The notes under the pieces: generated by a model
What the model was told of the DNA's origin: nothing
Databases searched by the model: none
Seen by the model: only the letters and a program-made list of their open reading frames with translations
From: JABDQA01 sp963759125
Lineage (GTDB): Bacteria; Desulfobacterota; Desulfobulbia; Desulfobulbales; Desulfocapsaceae
Length of the DNA stretch: 64,000 nucleotides
Reading direction: 5' to 3'
NCBI GenBank assembly: GCA_963759125.1
Contig: CAVWXN010000005.1
Span: 744,001-808,000 of the forward strand
Shown here: in pieces, positions 45,068-53,674 of the stretch
Layout of the letters: the number at the start of each line of letters is the position of its first letter
Numbering within the stretch: position 1 is the stretch's first letter
Translations under genes and position numbers: made by a program

Positions 45068-45884
45068 GCGGGTCAGGCGTCTGGTGGGCACCACCAATCT
45101 CCATACGGTCTGCAGCGAAGCCCGCTGTCCCAATCAGTTCGAGTGTTATGGCAAAGGTACGGCGACCTTTATGATCATGGGGGACCGCTGTACCAGAAAC
45201 TGTCGGTTCTGTGCGGTGCAGCACGGCCAATTGGCAGGCCTCGACCTGGGTGAACCGGAGCGGATCGCGGCCGCGGTGGCCGAAATGAAGCTCGACTATG
45301 CGGTGCTGACCTCGGTTACCAGGGATGATCTCCCCGACGGAGGGGCCGCTCATTTTGTGGCGACAATTCAGGCGATCCGGGTTCGCTGTCCAGGCACCCT
45401 TGTGGAAGTTCTGATACCCGACCTGCAGGGAGATCTCGCTGCCCTTGAGTCGGTATGCAGAGGCAGACCTGCCGTTCTCAACCACAATATTGAGACCGTA
45501 GCAGAACTCTATCCCTTGGTACGGCCGCAGGCCATTTACCAGCGTTCGCTGGAGCTGTTAAGCCGGGCGCTCACCTTCGATGCGTCCCTGGCGACCAAAT
45601 CAGGGATAATGGTCGGTCTGGGTGAAAGCAGAGAGGCGCTCGTCGAGACCATGCGTGATCTTCGTGAAGCGGGCTGCCAAATTCTCACCATCGGACAGTA
45701 TCTCCAGCCGACCAGTAAGCATCTGCCGGTCACCCGGTTTGTCCCTCCGGAGGAGTTCGAGGAACTTAAAAAAATTGGACGGCAGCTCGGTTTTGGCGCC
45801 ATTGCCGCTGGCCCGCACGTTCGCAGTTCATACCGGGCGGGACATCTTTTCCATAGTCTGCAGAACCGAGTGGCCAAGGTCTGA
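44895..45884 (+). CDS. lipA: Lipoyl synthase LipA
   Basis: Radical-SAM enzyme that inserts two sulfurs into the octanoyl chain. It has the auxiliary-cluster motif C-x4-C-x5-C (CSEARCPNQFEC), the radical-SAM motif CTRNCRFC and the C-terminal RSSYRAG. The family region begins at KPKWLKKRLP (about 45023). No ATG precedes this in frame; the only starts are a TTG (44895) or GTG (44901) deep inside lipB. So either it uses a weak start with a 40-residue odd leader, or it is the second half of a LipB-LipA fusion broken by an indel. The listed start is provisional. Confidence 0.88.
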   Translation: MSVSGRCCFRPLSGPSRRNSSPPKRGFVGPHQAKASAPVHQPKPKWLKKRLPTGPEYERVRRLVGTTNLHTVCSEARCPNQFECYGKGTATFMIMGDRCTRNCRFCAVQHGQLAGLDLGEPERIAAAVAEMKLDYAVLTSVTRDDLPDGGAAHFVATIQAIRVRCPGTLVEVLIPDLQGDLAALESVCRGRPAVLNHNIETVAELYPLVRPQAIYQRSLELLSRALTFDASLATKSGIMVGLGESREALVETMRDLREAGCQILTIGQYLQPTSKHLPVTRFVPPEEFEELKKIGRQLGFGAIAAGPHVRSSYRAGHLFHSLQNRVAKV

Positions 45885-45990
45885 ATCAATGCTCCTCATT
45901 ACCTAAGTCTGGGCATTGCTCATATGAGATCGCAGTACTATCCTTTAGCAGAGGCAGGAAAAAGTGGACAACAGCGGTGAAGTTATCCCT

Positions 45991-46137
45991 ATTGAGCCAT
46001 TTGCAAAACGATCTTTTCGCCCAAACTCTGCGTTATGCTCGAAATTTTATCCTCGGAATATCAATCATATGCCTGTGGTAAAATTTCTCGCATGCCTTGA
46101 TTTTGAACGAAAATCTTAGTTTTGCAAGAGGCTCTAT
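45991..46137. repeat. Long imperfect hairpin element (about 147 bp)
   Basis: The outer arms ATTGAGCCATTTGCAAAACG (45991-46010) and the complement of GTTTTGCAAGAGGCTCTAT (46119-46137) pair well. Inside, ATGCTCGAAATTTTATCCT and the complement of the TGGTAAAATTTCTCGCAT stretch also pair, around a centre of AATATCAATCATATGCC. The whole stretch folds back on itself. It has no coding frame and lies between lipA and the DUF808 gene. It differs in sequence from the TATAC-ended repeat family. Confidence 0.8.
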
Positions 46138-46152
46138 TCAAAAGGAAATTAG

Positions 46153-47025
46153 ATGACGGGCGGATTATTTGCAGTTCTGGATGATATTGCCTTACTCTTG
46201 GACGATGCGGCAGTAATGAGTAAAGTGGCAGCCAAAAAGACAGCCGGCATTCTTGGCGATGATCTGGCTGTCAATGCCGAACGAGCCACCGGCTTTCGCG
46301 CCTCACGGGAACTGCCGGTGCTTTGGGCGATTACCAAAGGATCGTTTATCAATAAATTGATAATCGTTCCGCTGGCACTGCTGCTCAGCGCCTACGCTTC
46401 CTGGCTGATTATCCCTATTCTTCTTCTGGGCGGCTGCTACCTGAGTTATGAAGGGGTAGAGAAAATTGTTCACTACTTCAACCACAAAGGGCACGCGAGA
46501 GCCTCAATCGAGCAGGTGACCAGCGAGAAAGAGCTGCTCCAGAAAGAGAAAGCCAAAATCAAGTCGGCGGTGCGCACCGATTTTATTCTCTCCATAGAGA
46601 TTATCATGATCGCGCTGGGCACGGTTATGGAGCAGCCGCTGAGCCTGCAGGTTATCGTCGTCAGCCTGATCGCGATCCTGGCGACGGTTGGCGTCTACGG
46701 CGTGGTGGCGTTGATCGTCAGGATGGATGATATGGGGCTTTTCCTCCTTGCCCGGGCGGAACAATTGAAAGGGTTGCTGGCCAGAATGCTCAAGGCCTTG
46801 GGTGCGCTTCTGGTCGCCTCACTGCCGTGGGTTATCCGGGCACTGGGAGTGATCGGCACCATCGCCATGCTGTTGGTTGGGGGCGGAATGTTTACCCATA
46901 ACCTGCATGCCCTGCATCGCGCTGCCGAGGTGATGCCGGCCTTTTTCATCAATCTTCTGATCGGTGGAGTGGTCGGCCTTGTCCTGGTGGGCGCTCAGCA
47001 ACTGGTACGGAAAATTCGATCTTAA
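46153..47025 (+). CDS. DUF808-family inner-membrane protein (YedI-like)
   Basis: 290 residues. The soluble N-terminus GGLFAVLDDIALLLDDAAVM and the following RELPVLWAITKGSFINK are DUF808 hallmarks; about six membrane helices follow (LIIVPLALLLSAYASWLI and onward). Function unknown in all relatives I know. It begins 15 bases after a palindromic element and is followed closely by a DNA glycosylase gene, so the two may be co-transcribed. Confidence 0.92.
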   Translation: MTGGLFAVLDDIALLLDDAAVMSKVAAKKTAGILGDDLAVNAERATGFRASRELPVLWAITKGSFINKLIIVPLALLLSAYASWLIIPILLLGGCYLSYEGVEKIVHYFNHKGHARASIEQVTSEKELLQKEKAKIKSAVRTDFILSIEIIMIALGTVMEQPLSLQVIVVSLIAILATVGVYGVVALIVRMDDMGLFLLARAEQLKGLLARMLKALGALLVASLPWVIRALGVIGTIAMLLVGGGMFTHNLHALHRAAEVMPAFFINLLIGGVVGLVLVGAQQLVRKIRS

Positions 47026-47038
47026 ATGAGTGGTTACC

Positions 47039-47947
47039 ATGAGTTCTGAAGCTGGTTCCATAATCTCCACTGAGACGCGCGAGAGGGGTTCAACCTATGG
47101 CCAGTCCTGGTCTGAACTGCTCGAGAATAGGGGGATCTGCTCGGAAACTCTTGAGGCGTTCAGCACAAAGGTACTCAACTTTTACGACCAAGAGGGCAGA
47201 AAGTTCAGTTGGCGAGCAGAGATTTCTCCCTACCGGGTCCTCGTTTCTGAAATCATGCTCCAGCAGACCCAAACCGGACGGGTGGAGGAGAAGTTTGTTG
47301 CCTTTATGGGGAGATTTCCAGGATTCCAGGACTTGGCGGCCGCTGAATTCAGTGAGGTCCTGCGCTACTGGAAGGGCCTTGGCTACAACCGCAGGGCCAA
47401 GTATCTGCATGATATATCGCGCACTGTAGTTGCAGAGTTTGACTCGGCCTTGCCGGATGATCCGGAAATTCTGGTGCGCTTTTCGGGCATAGGCAAAGCG
47501 ACGGCTGCTTCCATCTGTGTGTTTGCCTTTAACAAATCTTATGCCTTCATCGAAACCAATATCAGAACTGTGTTCATCCATTTCTTTTTCCCCGATCAGC
47601 TTAGGGTAAGTGATACGGAAATCTTCGTTTTGGTTGAAAAGACCATGGACAGAGAGAATCCGCGCCGCTGGTTTTATGCACTCATGGACTATGGGGTAAT
47701 GCTCAAAAAGACGGTGGGCAACCTCAGCCGAAAAAGCAGCACGTATAGGAAACAACCCCAATTCGAAGGTTCCGATCGCCAACTGCGCGGCAGAATCCTC
47801 GATCTGCTTCTGAGTCACCCCCGTGTTGATGTGGCCACCGCGGCAATAATGCTCGAGCAACCCGAAGACCGGGTCCGTGCCCAGACCGCAGCGCTCCACT
47901 CCGAAGGCCTGTTAGTCGAGGACAACGGCTGGTTCAAGCTGGTCTAG
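47039..47947 (+). CDS. MutY-like HhH-GPD DNA glycosylase lacking the FeS cluster
   Basis: Base-excision-repair family protein, about 302 residues. It has the MutY-type catalytic segment SPYRVLVSEIMLQQTQTGRVEE (catalytic Glu in SEIMLQQTQ) and the helix-hairpin-helix RFSGIGKATAASICVFAF. At the place of the catalytic Asp of MutY (VDGNV) it reads IETNIRTVFIHFFF, with Glu. The Cys-rich cluster loop that follows in MutY is replaced by a Cys-free stretch (KKTVGNLSRKSSTYRKQPQF), so no 4Fe-4S cluster can form. It belongs to a distinct MutY-related subfamily whose substrate I cannot state. A GTG at 47030 is an alternative start. Confidence 0.85.
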   Translation: MSSEAGSIISTETRERGSTYGQSWSELLENRGICSETLEAFSTKVLNFYDQEGRKFSWRAEISPYRVLVSEIMLQQTQTGRVEEKFVAFMGRFPGFQDLAAAEFSEVLRYWKGLGYNRRAKYLHDISRTVVAEFDSALPDDPEILVRFSGIGKATAASICVFAFNKSYAFIETNIRTVFIHFFFPDQLRVSDTEIFVLVEKTMDRENPRRWFYALMDYGVMLKKTVGNLSRKSSTYRKQPQFEGSDRQLRGRILDLLLSHPRVDVATAAIMLEQPEDRVRAQTAALHSEGLLVEDNGWFKLV

Positions 47948-49092
47948 GAGGGGGGTGAGAGGTCTTGTTCTGTGAGTATGCCGGCGTTGTTTTCGGCGAA
48001 GTAAAGGTGCAGAAACAGGCAGAAGGATATCAGCGAAACCACCGCGATCAAAACGTTGCTCTTACCCAGTGGTGCAAGAATACCGACGACCAGCCAGTGA
48101 AAGGAAATGATAGCCCAAGAATTGAGCTTGAGGGGGAAATTGTTCCAGCGAATGAGAATCAGCAGGCCGCTGAGACTCCAGCCATAGAGGGACAGGTAGG
48201 CATGGCTGTCGAGCAGAAGTCTGCCCCAACGAGCATAGATCTCCTGGTAATTGGCCAGTTCAATATAGAATATTCCGGTGATGCCGGTGAAAACCAGAAA
48301 TATCATTCCTGAGAGCAGAAAATATTTCTGCTGAAGGTTGACGCCCAGCGCTAAAAAGAAAGAGAAGATCATCAGTACGGTGATAAAGAGGAGGGTGGCG
48401 ATCAGAAATTTGGCGATAGGCATTTCAAAAATAATAAACAGGAAGAAAATTATCACGCCCAGGTTGACGAGCCAGAAAAACGATTGCTTGAGGTAGCGCA
48501 ATTGCTGGGAAATATCTCTTCTGATAAAGGAGAACATCACCGACATGGTTATCAATGAAACGGGAAAGGAGTAACCTAAAAAAAAGACATTGAGGGTCAA
48601 GTTCTTGTAGGGCAGCCAGTGCAGGGAGGTGTCGTTGAGCAGCACAAAAGTGGCGATGAAGAGCGCCAGTGAGAGGCAGAGTATGGAGGCGTGATGAAAC
48701 TTGTCGACCACCGACACCCTGAGATCAAACAACTCCAGCGGCAGAAACGAGAACGCCCGTATGCGGATTGATTCGACCAGTATCCCGAGAACAAAGGAAA
48801 TCAGCGCTGCCGCCGGATATATATTGAAAAAAGCGAGAACGGCGTAAATCAGGCTGAGCGCCAGGAACAGATAACAGCGGGGTGATGGTGACGGCGAATT
48901 CTCCGTATGGTAGAGAATCGTGAATCCGCCGGCGCAGAGGTTGAACAGAAAGATGTGCAGCCGCTCAAAATTCTTGTCCCAGACCTGATCGGCGAACCCG
49001 AACATGAAGGCCGTCACCATCAGGGCAAGGACAAAGAAGCGCAGTCGTTTGTCGAGAAAGAACTCTCTATTTATGGGTTGATCTATGCGCAT
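47944..49092 (-). CDS. Polytopic membrane protein of unknown function
   Basis: 382 residues with about ten to eleven predicted helices and short loops; the N-terminus MRIDQPINREFFLDKRLRF is cytosolic. No transporter or enzyme motif is seen. Conserved-looking features include a single His-rich spot (FHHASILCLSL) and an acidic loop before the last helices. It is convergent with the glycosylase (stops overlap by 4 bases) and divergent from the FGGY kinase. Confidence 0.8.
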   Translation of the reverse strand: MRIDQPINREFFLDKRLRFFVLALMVTAFMFGFADQVWDKNFERLHIFLFNLCAGGFTILYHTENSPSPSPRCYLFLALSLIYAVLAFFNIYPAAALISFVLGILVESIRIRAFSFLPLELFDLRVSVVDKFHHASILCLSLALFIATFVLLNDTSLHWLPYKNLTLNVFFLGYSFPVSLITMSVMFSFIRRDISQQLRYLKQSFFWLVNLGVIIFFLFIIFEMPIAKFLIATLLFITVLMIFSFFLALGVNLQQKYFLLSGMIFLVFTGITGIFYIELANYQEIYARWGRLLLDSHAYLSLYGWSLSGLLILIRWNNFPLKLNSWAIISFHWLVVGILAPLGKSNVLIAVVSLISFCLFLHLYFAENNAGILTEQDLSPPS

Positions 49093-49213
49093 GGCAGTTG
49101 GTAGGCGATAAAGTAATGGTGTGAACTATTGAACAATTATGTACTAATTGCAACACTGGTGAGAGAAAGTCCGAAAAATTTTCGTCCCCAAGGATCTTAA
49201 AGGAACGTTAGGC

Positions 49214-50560
49214 ATGAAGATTTTGAGTGTGGATATCGGTACCACCGCCATGAAAATGGGGGTCTACGAGGGATCTGACAACGGGCCCGAGCTGCTCGAC
49301 AGCTTTTCCTGTGATTATGCAATCAACACCTATAACGATGGGCTCTATGGAGACATTGAGCCGGAAAAGTGGCAGGCAGCCTTTCAGCAGGGCTGCAGCT
49401 ATTTTGGCGACTTGACTGCTCAGATTGAGGTGATCTGCCCGTCTGGCACCACCCCGGGTCTAACCGCCATGGATGAAAGTGGCAAAGCACTTGCGCCGGC
49501 CATCCTGATGCTTGATCAGCGCTCGAGGTCGCAGGCCCGGGAGATCATCGATCTGCTTGGCCGGCAGTACCTGCTCGATCATACCGCAAACGTGCCGGTG
49601 GCGGGCGGCTGTTCGCTGGCGTCCATCCTTTGGATAAGAGAAAATCTCCCCGAGGTTTATCGAAAAACCAGAACGTTTGGCCACTCCAACACCTTCTTCT
49701 GCAAATGGCTGACGGGTGAAAGCGCCATCGATCCCTCCTCCGCCTCCCTCACCGCCCTCTACAACACCACCGCCAACGATTTGAGCTGGAATCGCTCCAT
49801 TCTTGATACCTTTGATCTGTCTGAAGACCAGCTACCGCGCTTGCTCCGGGCCTATGAGAGCCCCGGGCGTCTGCAGCCGGAGCTTGCCGCCCAGACCGGT
49901 CTGCGCCAGGAGCCAGCGGTACTCATCGGGGGCAATGATGCGGTGCTGGCGGCCTATTCGGTGGAGATCGACAGCCCCGGCCAAATATTCAATATCAATG
50001 GGACCTGTGAAATAACCATGGTCTGCCTGGATCAATGTGTACCTTCCAGGAACTATAATATCCGCACCCATGTGCTGCCTGAGCGCTGGTTCTCATTCTA
50101 TGTCATGAATGCCGGCGGCAAGGCTTTCGAGTGGTTCAAGGAGTTGTTCTGCAGCGAAATGGACAACGACAGGTTTTTCAATGAATTTCTCCCCGCTGCC
50201 GTCGACAGGTGGCTGGATAGAGACAGCGGGGTCTGTTATATACCCTATCTGATGGGCTCGCGCTACTCGCTGCAGCCGCTCAAGGCAGAATTTCTCGGTT
50301 TGACCCAGGAGACGACCCGGGCAGAAATGCTGGCTGCGCTGGTTAGGGGGCTTTGTCAATATCAGCGCGAGAACCTCAAGGAGATAGGTCTCGAGCTGCC
50401 TCTTGACAATAAAATAGTAGTCTCGGGAGGGGCGGTCAATGAAGCGATATTGCGAGCAAAAAAGCGCTGGATGCGCAACTGCGAGTATCAGTTCGAAGCG
50501 GAATCGTCGATGCGGGGAGCAGCGATGCTCGGCTGGAAATATCTGCATTCGTCATCCTAA
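49214..50560 (+). CDS. FGGY-family carbohydrate kinase
   Basis: ATP-dependent sugar or sugar-acid kinase, 448 residues. N-terminal phosphate loop SVDIGTTAMKMGVYEG; the middle has AGGCSLASILWIRENLPEVY; the second actin-like domain has LIGGNDAVLAAYSVE and NINGTCEITMV; the C-terminal adenosine loop is KIVVSGGAVNEAIL. It is diverged from XylB and GlpK and the substrate is not clear. A 2-hydroxyacid dehydrogenase gene follows after 87 bases, and a threonate-dehydrogenase-like gene is convergent beyond it, which hints at sugar-acid catabolism. Confidence 0.88.
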   Translation: MKILSVDIGTTAMKMGVYEGSDNGPELLDSFSCDYAINTYNDGLYGDIEPEKWQAAFQQGCSYFGDLTAQIEVICPSGTTPGLTAMDESGKALAPAILMLDQRSRSQAREIIDLLGRQYLLDHTANVPVAGGCSLASILWIRENLPEVYRKTRTFGHSNTFFCKWLTGESAIDPSSASLTALYNTTANDLSWNRSILDTFDLSEDQLPRLLRAYESPGRLQPELAAQTGLRQEPAVLIGGNDAVLAAYSVEIDSPGQIFNINGTCEITMVCLDQCVPSRNYNIRTHVLPERWFSFYVMNAGGKAFEWFKELFCSEMDNDRFFNEFLPAAVDRWLDRDSGVCYIPYLMGSRYSLQPLKAEFLGLTQETTRAEMLAALVRGLCQYQRENLKEIGLELPLDNKIVVSGGAVNEAILRAKKRWMRNCEYQFEAESSMRGAAMLGWKYLHSSS

Positions 50561-50647
50561 GGTCCGCTGATCGCCAGTCGGGAGGATACTCTCCACCACA
50601 ATGGTGCCCTTGTTGGGCACCTACACTACAACGAGCGAGGTAAGGAT

Positions 50648-51634
50648 ATGTCCTATTACATCCTTCAGTATGCAGATCTGCCAGCAGATCTCGAAGAAAA
50701 ACTGCATCAGCATTGTCGAATTACCAGGGTCGAGTCGCTGGATCCTGACCAGGGAGATGATTTTAGATCGATTTTGGCTGAAACAGAAGGGCTGATCGGG
50801 GTAGGTCAGGAGGTCGGAGCTGAGTTTCTCAGCCACACACCGAGGTTGCAGGTGGCCTCCACTATTTCGGTGGGCTATGACCATTTTGATGTGGCTGAGC
50901 TGACCCGCCGGGGTGTTATGCTGATGCATACTCCCGAGGTCCTGACCGAGACCACCGCCGATATGATTTTTACTCTGATTCTCTGCGCCGGACGGCGGGC
51001 TGCCGAGCTCCATATGATGGTCAAACAGGGGGACTGGCAGGCCGCGGTCGGCCCTGAACATTTCGGCACAGACGTGTACGGAAAGACCCTGGGCATCATA
51101 GGGTTGGGCCGTATCGGTGAGGCAGTTGCCCGGCGGGCGCATCACGGTTTCAACATGAACATCCTTTACCACAACCGATCAGTCAACAGGGCGGCGGAGG
51201 ATCAGTTTGGAGCCAGGCATTGCAGCCTCGATGAGCTTCTGGGACAGAGCGATTATGTCTGCCTGGTGCTGCCCTTATCAAACCAGACGCACAAACTGAT
51301 CGGTCCAGATGAACTGCGAAAAATGAGAGCGGATGCTTTCCTGATAAATGGCGGTCGTGGGCCGGTGATTGATGAACAGGCACTGATCGAGGCGCTTGAA
51401 AATGGAACCATAAGGGGAGCCGGGCTGGATGTATACGAACAGGAACCGCTGCCGACAGATTCACCACTGCTGCGCCTGCCCAATGTCGTTACCTTGCCCC
51501 ATATCGGGTCGGCCACCCATGAAACCCGCTACGCCATGGCTGAGCTGGCAGTTGATAATCTGTTGGCGGCGCTGCAGCAACGGGCAACCCGCAACTGCGT
51601 GAACCCCGAAGTTCTCAATAGAGATGATCAATGA
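50648..51634 (+). CDS. D-2-hydroxyacid dehydrogenase (GhrB/glyoxylate reductase type)
   Basis: NAD(P)-dependent dehydrogenase, 328 residues. Dinucleotide loop GIIGLGRIGEAVARRA; catalytic Arg in INGGRGPVID, Glu in LDVYEQEPLP and His in LPHIGSATHETR. Sequence GYDHFDVAELTRRGV is typical of the glyoxylate/hydroxypyruvate reductase branch. Likely reduces glyoxylate, hydroxypyruvate or a 2-keto sugar acid. AAGGAT before the ATG serves as ribosome binding site. A strong hairpin follows the gene. Confidence 0.92.
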   Translation: MSYYILQYADLPADLEEKLHQHCRITRVESLDPDQGDDFRSILAETEGLIGVGQEVGAEFLSHTPRLQVASTISVGYDHFDVAELTRRGVMLMHTPEVLTETTADMIFTLILCAGRRAAELHMMVKQGDWQAAVGPEHFGTDVYGKTLGIIGLGRIGEAVARRAHHGFNMNILYHNRSVNRAAEDQFGARHCSLDELLGQSDYVCLVLPLSNQTHKLIGPDELRKMRADAFLINGGRGPVIDEQALIEALENGTIRGAGLDVYEQEPLPTDSPLLRLPNVVTLPHIGSATHETRYAMAELAVDNLLAALQQRATRNCVNPEVLNRDDQ

Positions 51635-51646
51635 AATACATTGGTG

Positions 51647-51680
51647 TTTGAACCAGTTGGCTTCTGCCAATCGGTTCAAA
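51647..51680. terminator. Hairpin downstream of the hydroxyacid dehydrogenase
   Basis: TTTGAACC-AG-TTGGC-TTCT-GCCAA-TC-GGTTCAAA forms a long stem with one internal mismatch pair. There is no run of T on either strand, so it may be a weak bidirectional terminator between the convergent genes. The rest of the gap to 51919 shows only a 39-codon minus-strand frame that I do not trust. Confidence 0.6.
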
Positions 51681-51919
51681 ATAAGAATCCTGCTAGAACA
51701 TCAGCCGGTTGGCTCAGTATGAACAAAGACTTCCTGCTGCGGCAAGGACATCGATATACTCTCATCGACGTTGAAAGTAGCTACCAGCTTTTGCCATAGA
51801 TCAGTGCGGGTGGCAGCCAGTCCTCAATCTTTACCCAGCAGTAAGCCACCATATCGACACCGGATGCAGTGGCATTTACTAGGTGGGTGAACGGGGGCAT
51901 GGTGAGCTGGCTTGAAGCC

Positions 51920-52816
51920 CTATTTTTCAGGCAGGCTGATACCTTTAAAGATTTTTATTACGGCACTGTCGTCTTCACTGCCGTGTCCGTCGTTGCTGGC
52001 CGATGTAAACATTTGATAGGCTGTTGCTCCCAGGTAGAGCGGAAACTTCAGGGATTGAGCAGTATCAGTCACGATACCGAGGTCTTTGACAAATATATCA
52101 ACCATTGATTTGGGCGAATAGTCCCCTTCTACCACATGCTGCATGCGGTTCTCGAACATCCATGAGTTGCCTGCTGCGTTGGTCACCACCTCGTACATCA
52201 GATCCAGAGGTATACCCGCCTTGGCGGCCATTGCCATTGCTTCTGCACCGGCGGCGATATGAACTCCGGCCAGCAGCTGATGGATTATTTTTACCATCGA
52301 CCCCAGGCCGATTTCCTTGCCTATCCGAAATACCTTTATCGCGGTTGCCTCGAGAACGGGCTGCAATCGTTCAAACGCCAGATCGGAGCCGGAAGCCATC
52401 ACGGTCATCTCGCCCTGATTCGCTTTTGCCGCACCGCCCGAGACCGGAGCGTCAATCATGAGCAGATCTTTCTGTGCCAGGCGCGATTCGATTTCCCGGG
52501 CATCTTGAGCCGCAATGGTAGCCGATACCATAACTGCCGTACCGGGACGCAGATGATCGATCAGTTCATTCTCGAAAAGCACCTGCTTGACCTGGGCAGC
52601 GTTGACCACCAGGAGGACTATTGAATCAAGCTCTTCGGCAAAATCCTGACAGTTTCTGGAAACACCGGCAGCGCCCGCCTCCGAGAGAGCTTGCAAGGAG
52701 TCCGGACTGATATCAATGCCGTAGGTTCTCAAGCCGGCCCTGATACAGGAGCGGGCCGCACCCATCCCCATTGAGCCAAGACCGATCACTGCAACCGAGT
52801 GGGTTTGTTCTTTCAC
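51920..52816 (-). CDS. 3-hydroxyisobutyrate/L-threonate dehydrogenase family oxidoreductase
   Basis: Beta-hydroxyacid dehydrogenase of 298 residues. Rossmann loop VIGLGSMGMGAARSCIRAG; substrate loop DAPVSGGAAKANQGEMTVMA; catalytic Lys in GSMVKIIHQLLAGVH. The GMGAA variant of the loop is typical of the LtnD (L-threonate dehydrogenase) branch. Convergent with the hydroxyacid dehydrogenase and FGGY kinase, so all three could serve one sugar-acid pathway (inference). Confidence 0.9.
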   Translation of the reverse strand: MKEQTHSVAVIGLGSMGMGAARSCIRAGLRTYGIDISPDSLQALSEAGAAGVSRNCQDFAEELDSIVLLVVNAAQVKQVLFENELIDHLRPGTAVMVSATIAAQDAREIESRLAQKDLLMIDAPVSGGAAKANQGEMTVMASGSDLAFERLQPVLEATAIKVFRIGKEIGLGSMVKIIHQLLAGVHIAAGAEAMAMAAKAGIPLDLMYEVVTNAAGNSWMFENRMQHVVEGDYSPKSMVDIFVKDLGIVTDTAQSLKFPLYLGATAYQMFTSASNDGHGSEDDSAVIKIFKGISLPEK

Positions 52817-53086
52817 ATGTCACCTCTCATTCTCATATAATTTTTTCTGCTCGGCAAGGGAAAGCGGCAAAAAATCACCCGCTGCTGCTGGACCGTGCCC
52901 GGTTTGGTAGTTTTTACTCGCCGTTGCCTGGAGAAGCGTTGTGGGGTGTGATTGAGTCTCTGGATACAAAAATAGATCAGAACATCTCTTTTACAACCAA
53001 AAGATGAGCCAAAACATTTGTTATCGCGTCACATTATCCCATCAGCTCAGTTCCGAGAGCATCGATATGAGGGGACTGGTCTCGTT

Positions 53087-53674
53087 TTAGAACCGGTATC
53101 CGTAGCGGAGCCCCAGAGTGTCAAGCCCTTCATTGGGCTCTGTCAGATAGCCGTTGGAGATATGATCGAACATGATTGAAATGAGATGATGGCGACCAAA
53201 AGCAAAACCTGTCTCTATTGCCAATCGAAAGAGCACCGGTGACCCAAGCTGATTCATGTTTGCCACATCTTCCTCGTCGGTTTCACCATCGTGAACGGCA
53301 AGCCCCAGAGCCAGATCGAGGAAGTAGCCTTTGGGCCAGCGGTATTCCCAGACGCCTCCTCCGTAAATTTTGGAAGTATCGCCGGTGGTATTCAGCGAAA
53401 AACCGAGGTTTGGCCTCAGCATCCCGCTGAAGAGCTCCAGGGAAGGGGAAAACACAAGTTCTGCGTTGACATCGAATCCCCCTTCATTGCTCGATCCACC
53501 CCAGACACCGAGATCGTGATACAATACACCAAAACGAATCTCATCAATCGGTTCCGCAGAACAGATCGATGCGGGAAGTAGAATGGCAGCTGCCAAAAGG
53601 AACCCGAGCAGACTGCGTCCAGGGGCAGTCCGGCTGCGGGACCTACTTGGGGTGACTGGCCGAGTTTTCACCAT
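53087..53674 (-). CDS. PagL-like outer-membrane lipid A 3-O-deacylase (acyloxyacyl hydrolase)
   Basis: Signal peptide at about residues 16-38 (LLGFLLAAAILLPASICSA) and alternating beta-strands ending in Tyr-Arg-Phe (LGLRYGYRF), as in outer-membrane barrels. Near the C-terminus FDHISNGYL followed by NEGLD matches the PagL catalytic His-x-Ser-Asn and Glu. Removal of the 3-O acyl chain of lipid A is the known activity of the family. The likely ATG (53674) lies 32 bases inside the 3' end of meaB, so the genes overlap; an ATG further up (53713) is in frame but gives a poor leader. Confidence 0.8.
   Translation of the reverse strand: MVKTRPVTPSRSRSRTAPGRSLLGFLLAAAILLPASICSAEPIDEIRFGVLYHDLGVWGGSSNEGGFDVNAELVFSPSLELFSGMLRPNLGFSLNTTGDTSKIYGGGVWEYRWPKGYFLDLALGLAVHDGETDEEDVANMNQLGSPVLFRLAIETGFAFGRHHLISIMFDHISNGYLTEPNEGLDTLGLRYGYRF

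Noticed and set aside
51781..51900. Minus-strand 39-codon frame starting MPPFTHLVNATASG, 19 bases after the dehydrogenase stop
   Set aside because: No ribosome binding site, no family and only one plausible reading; chance cannot be excluded.
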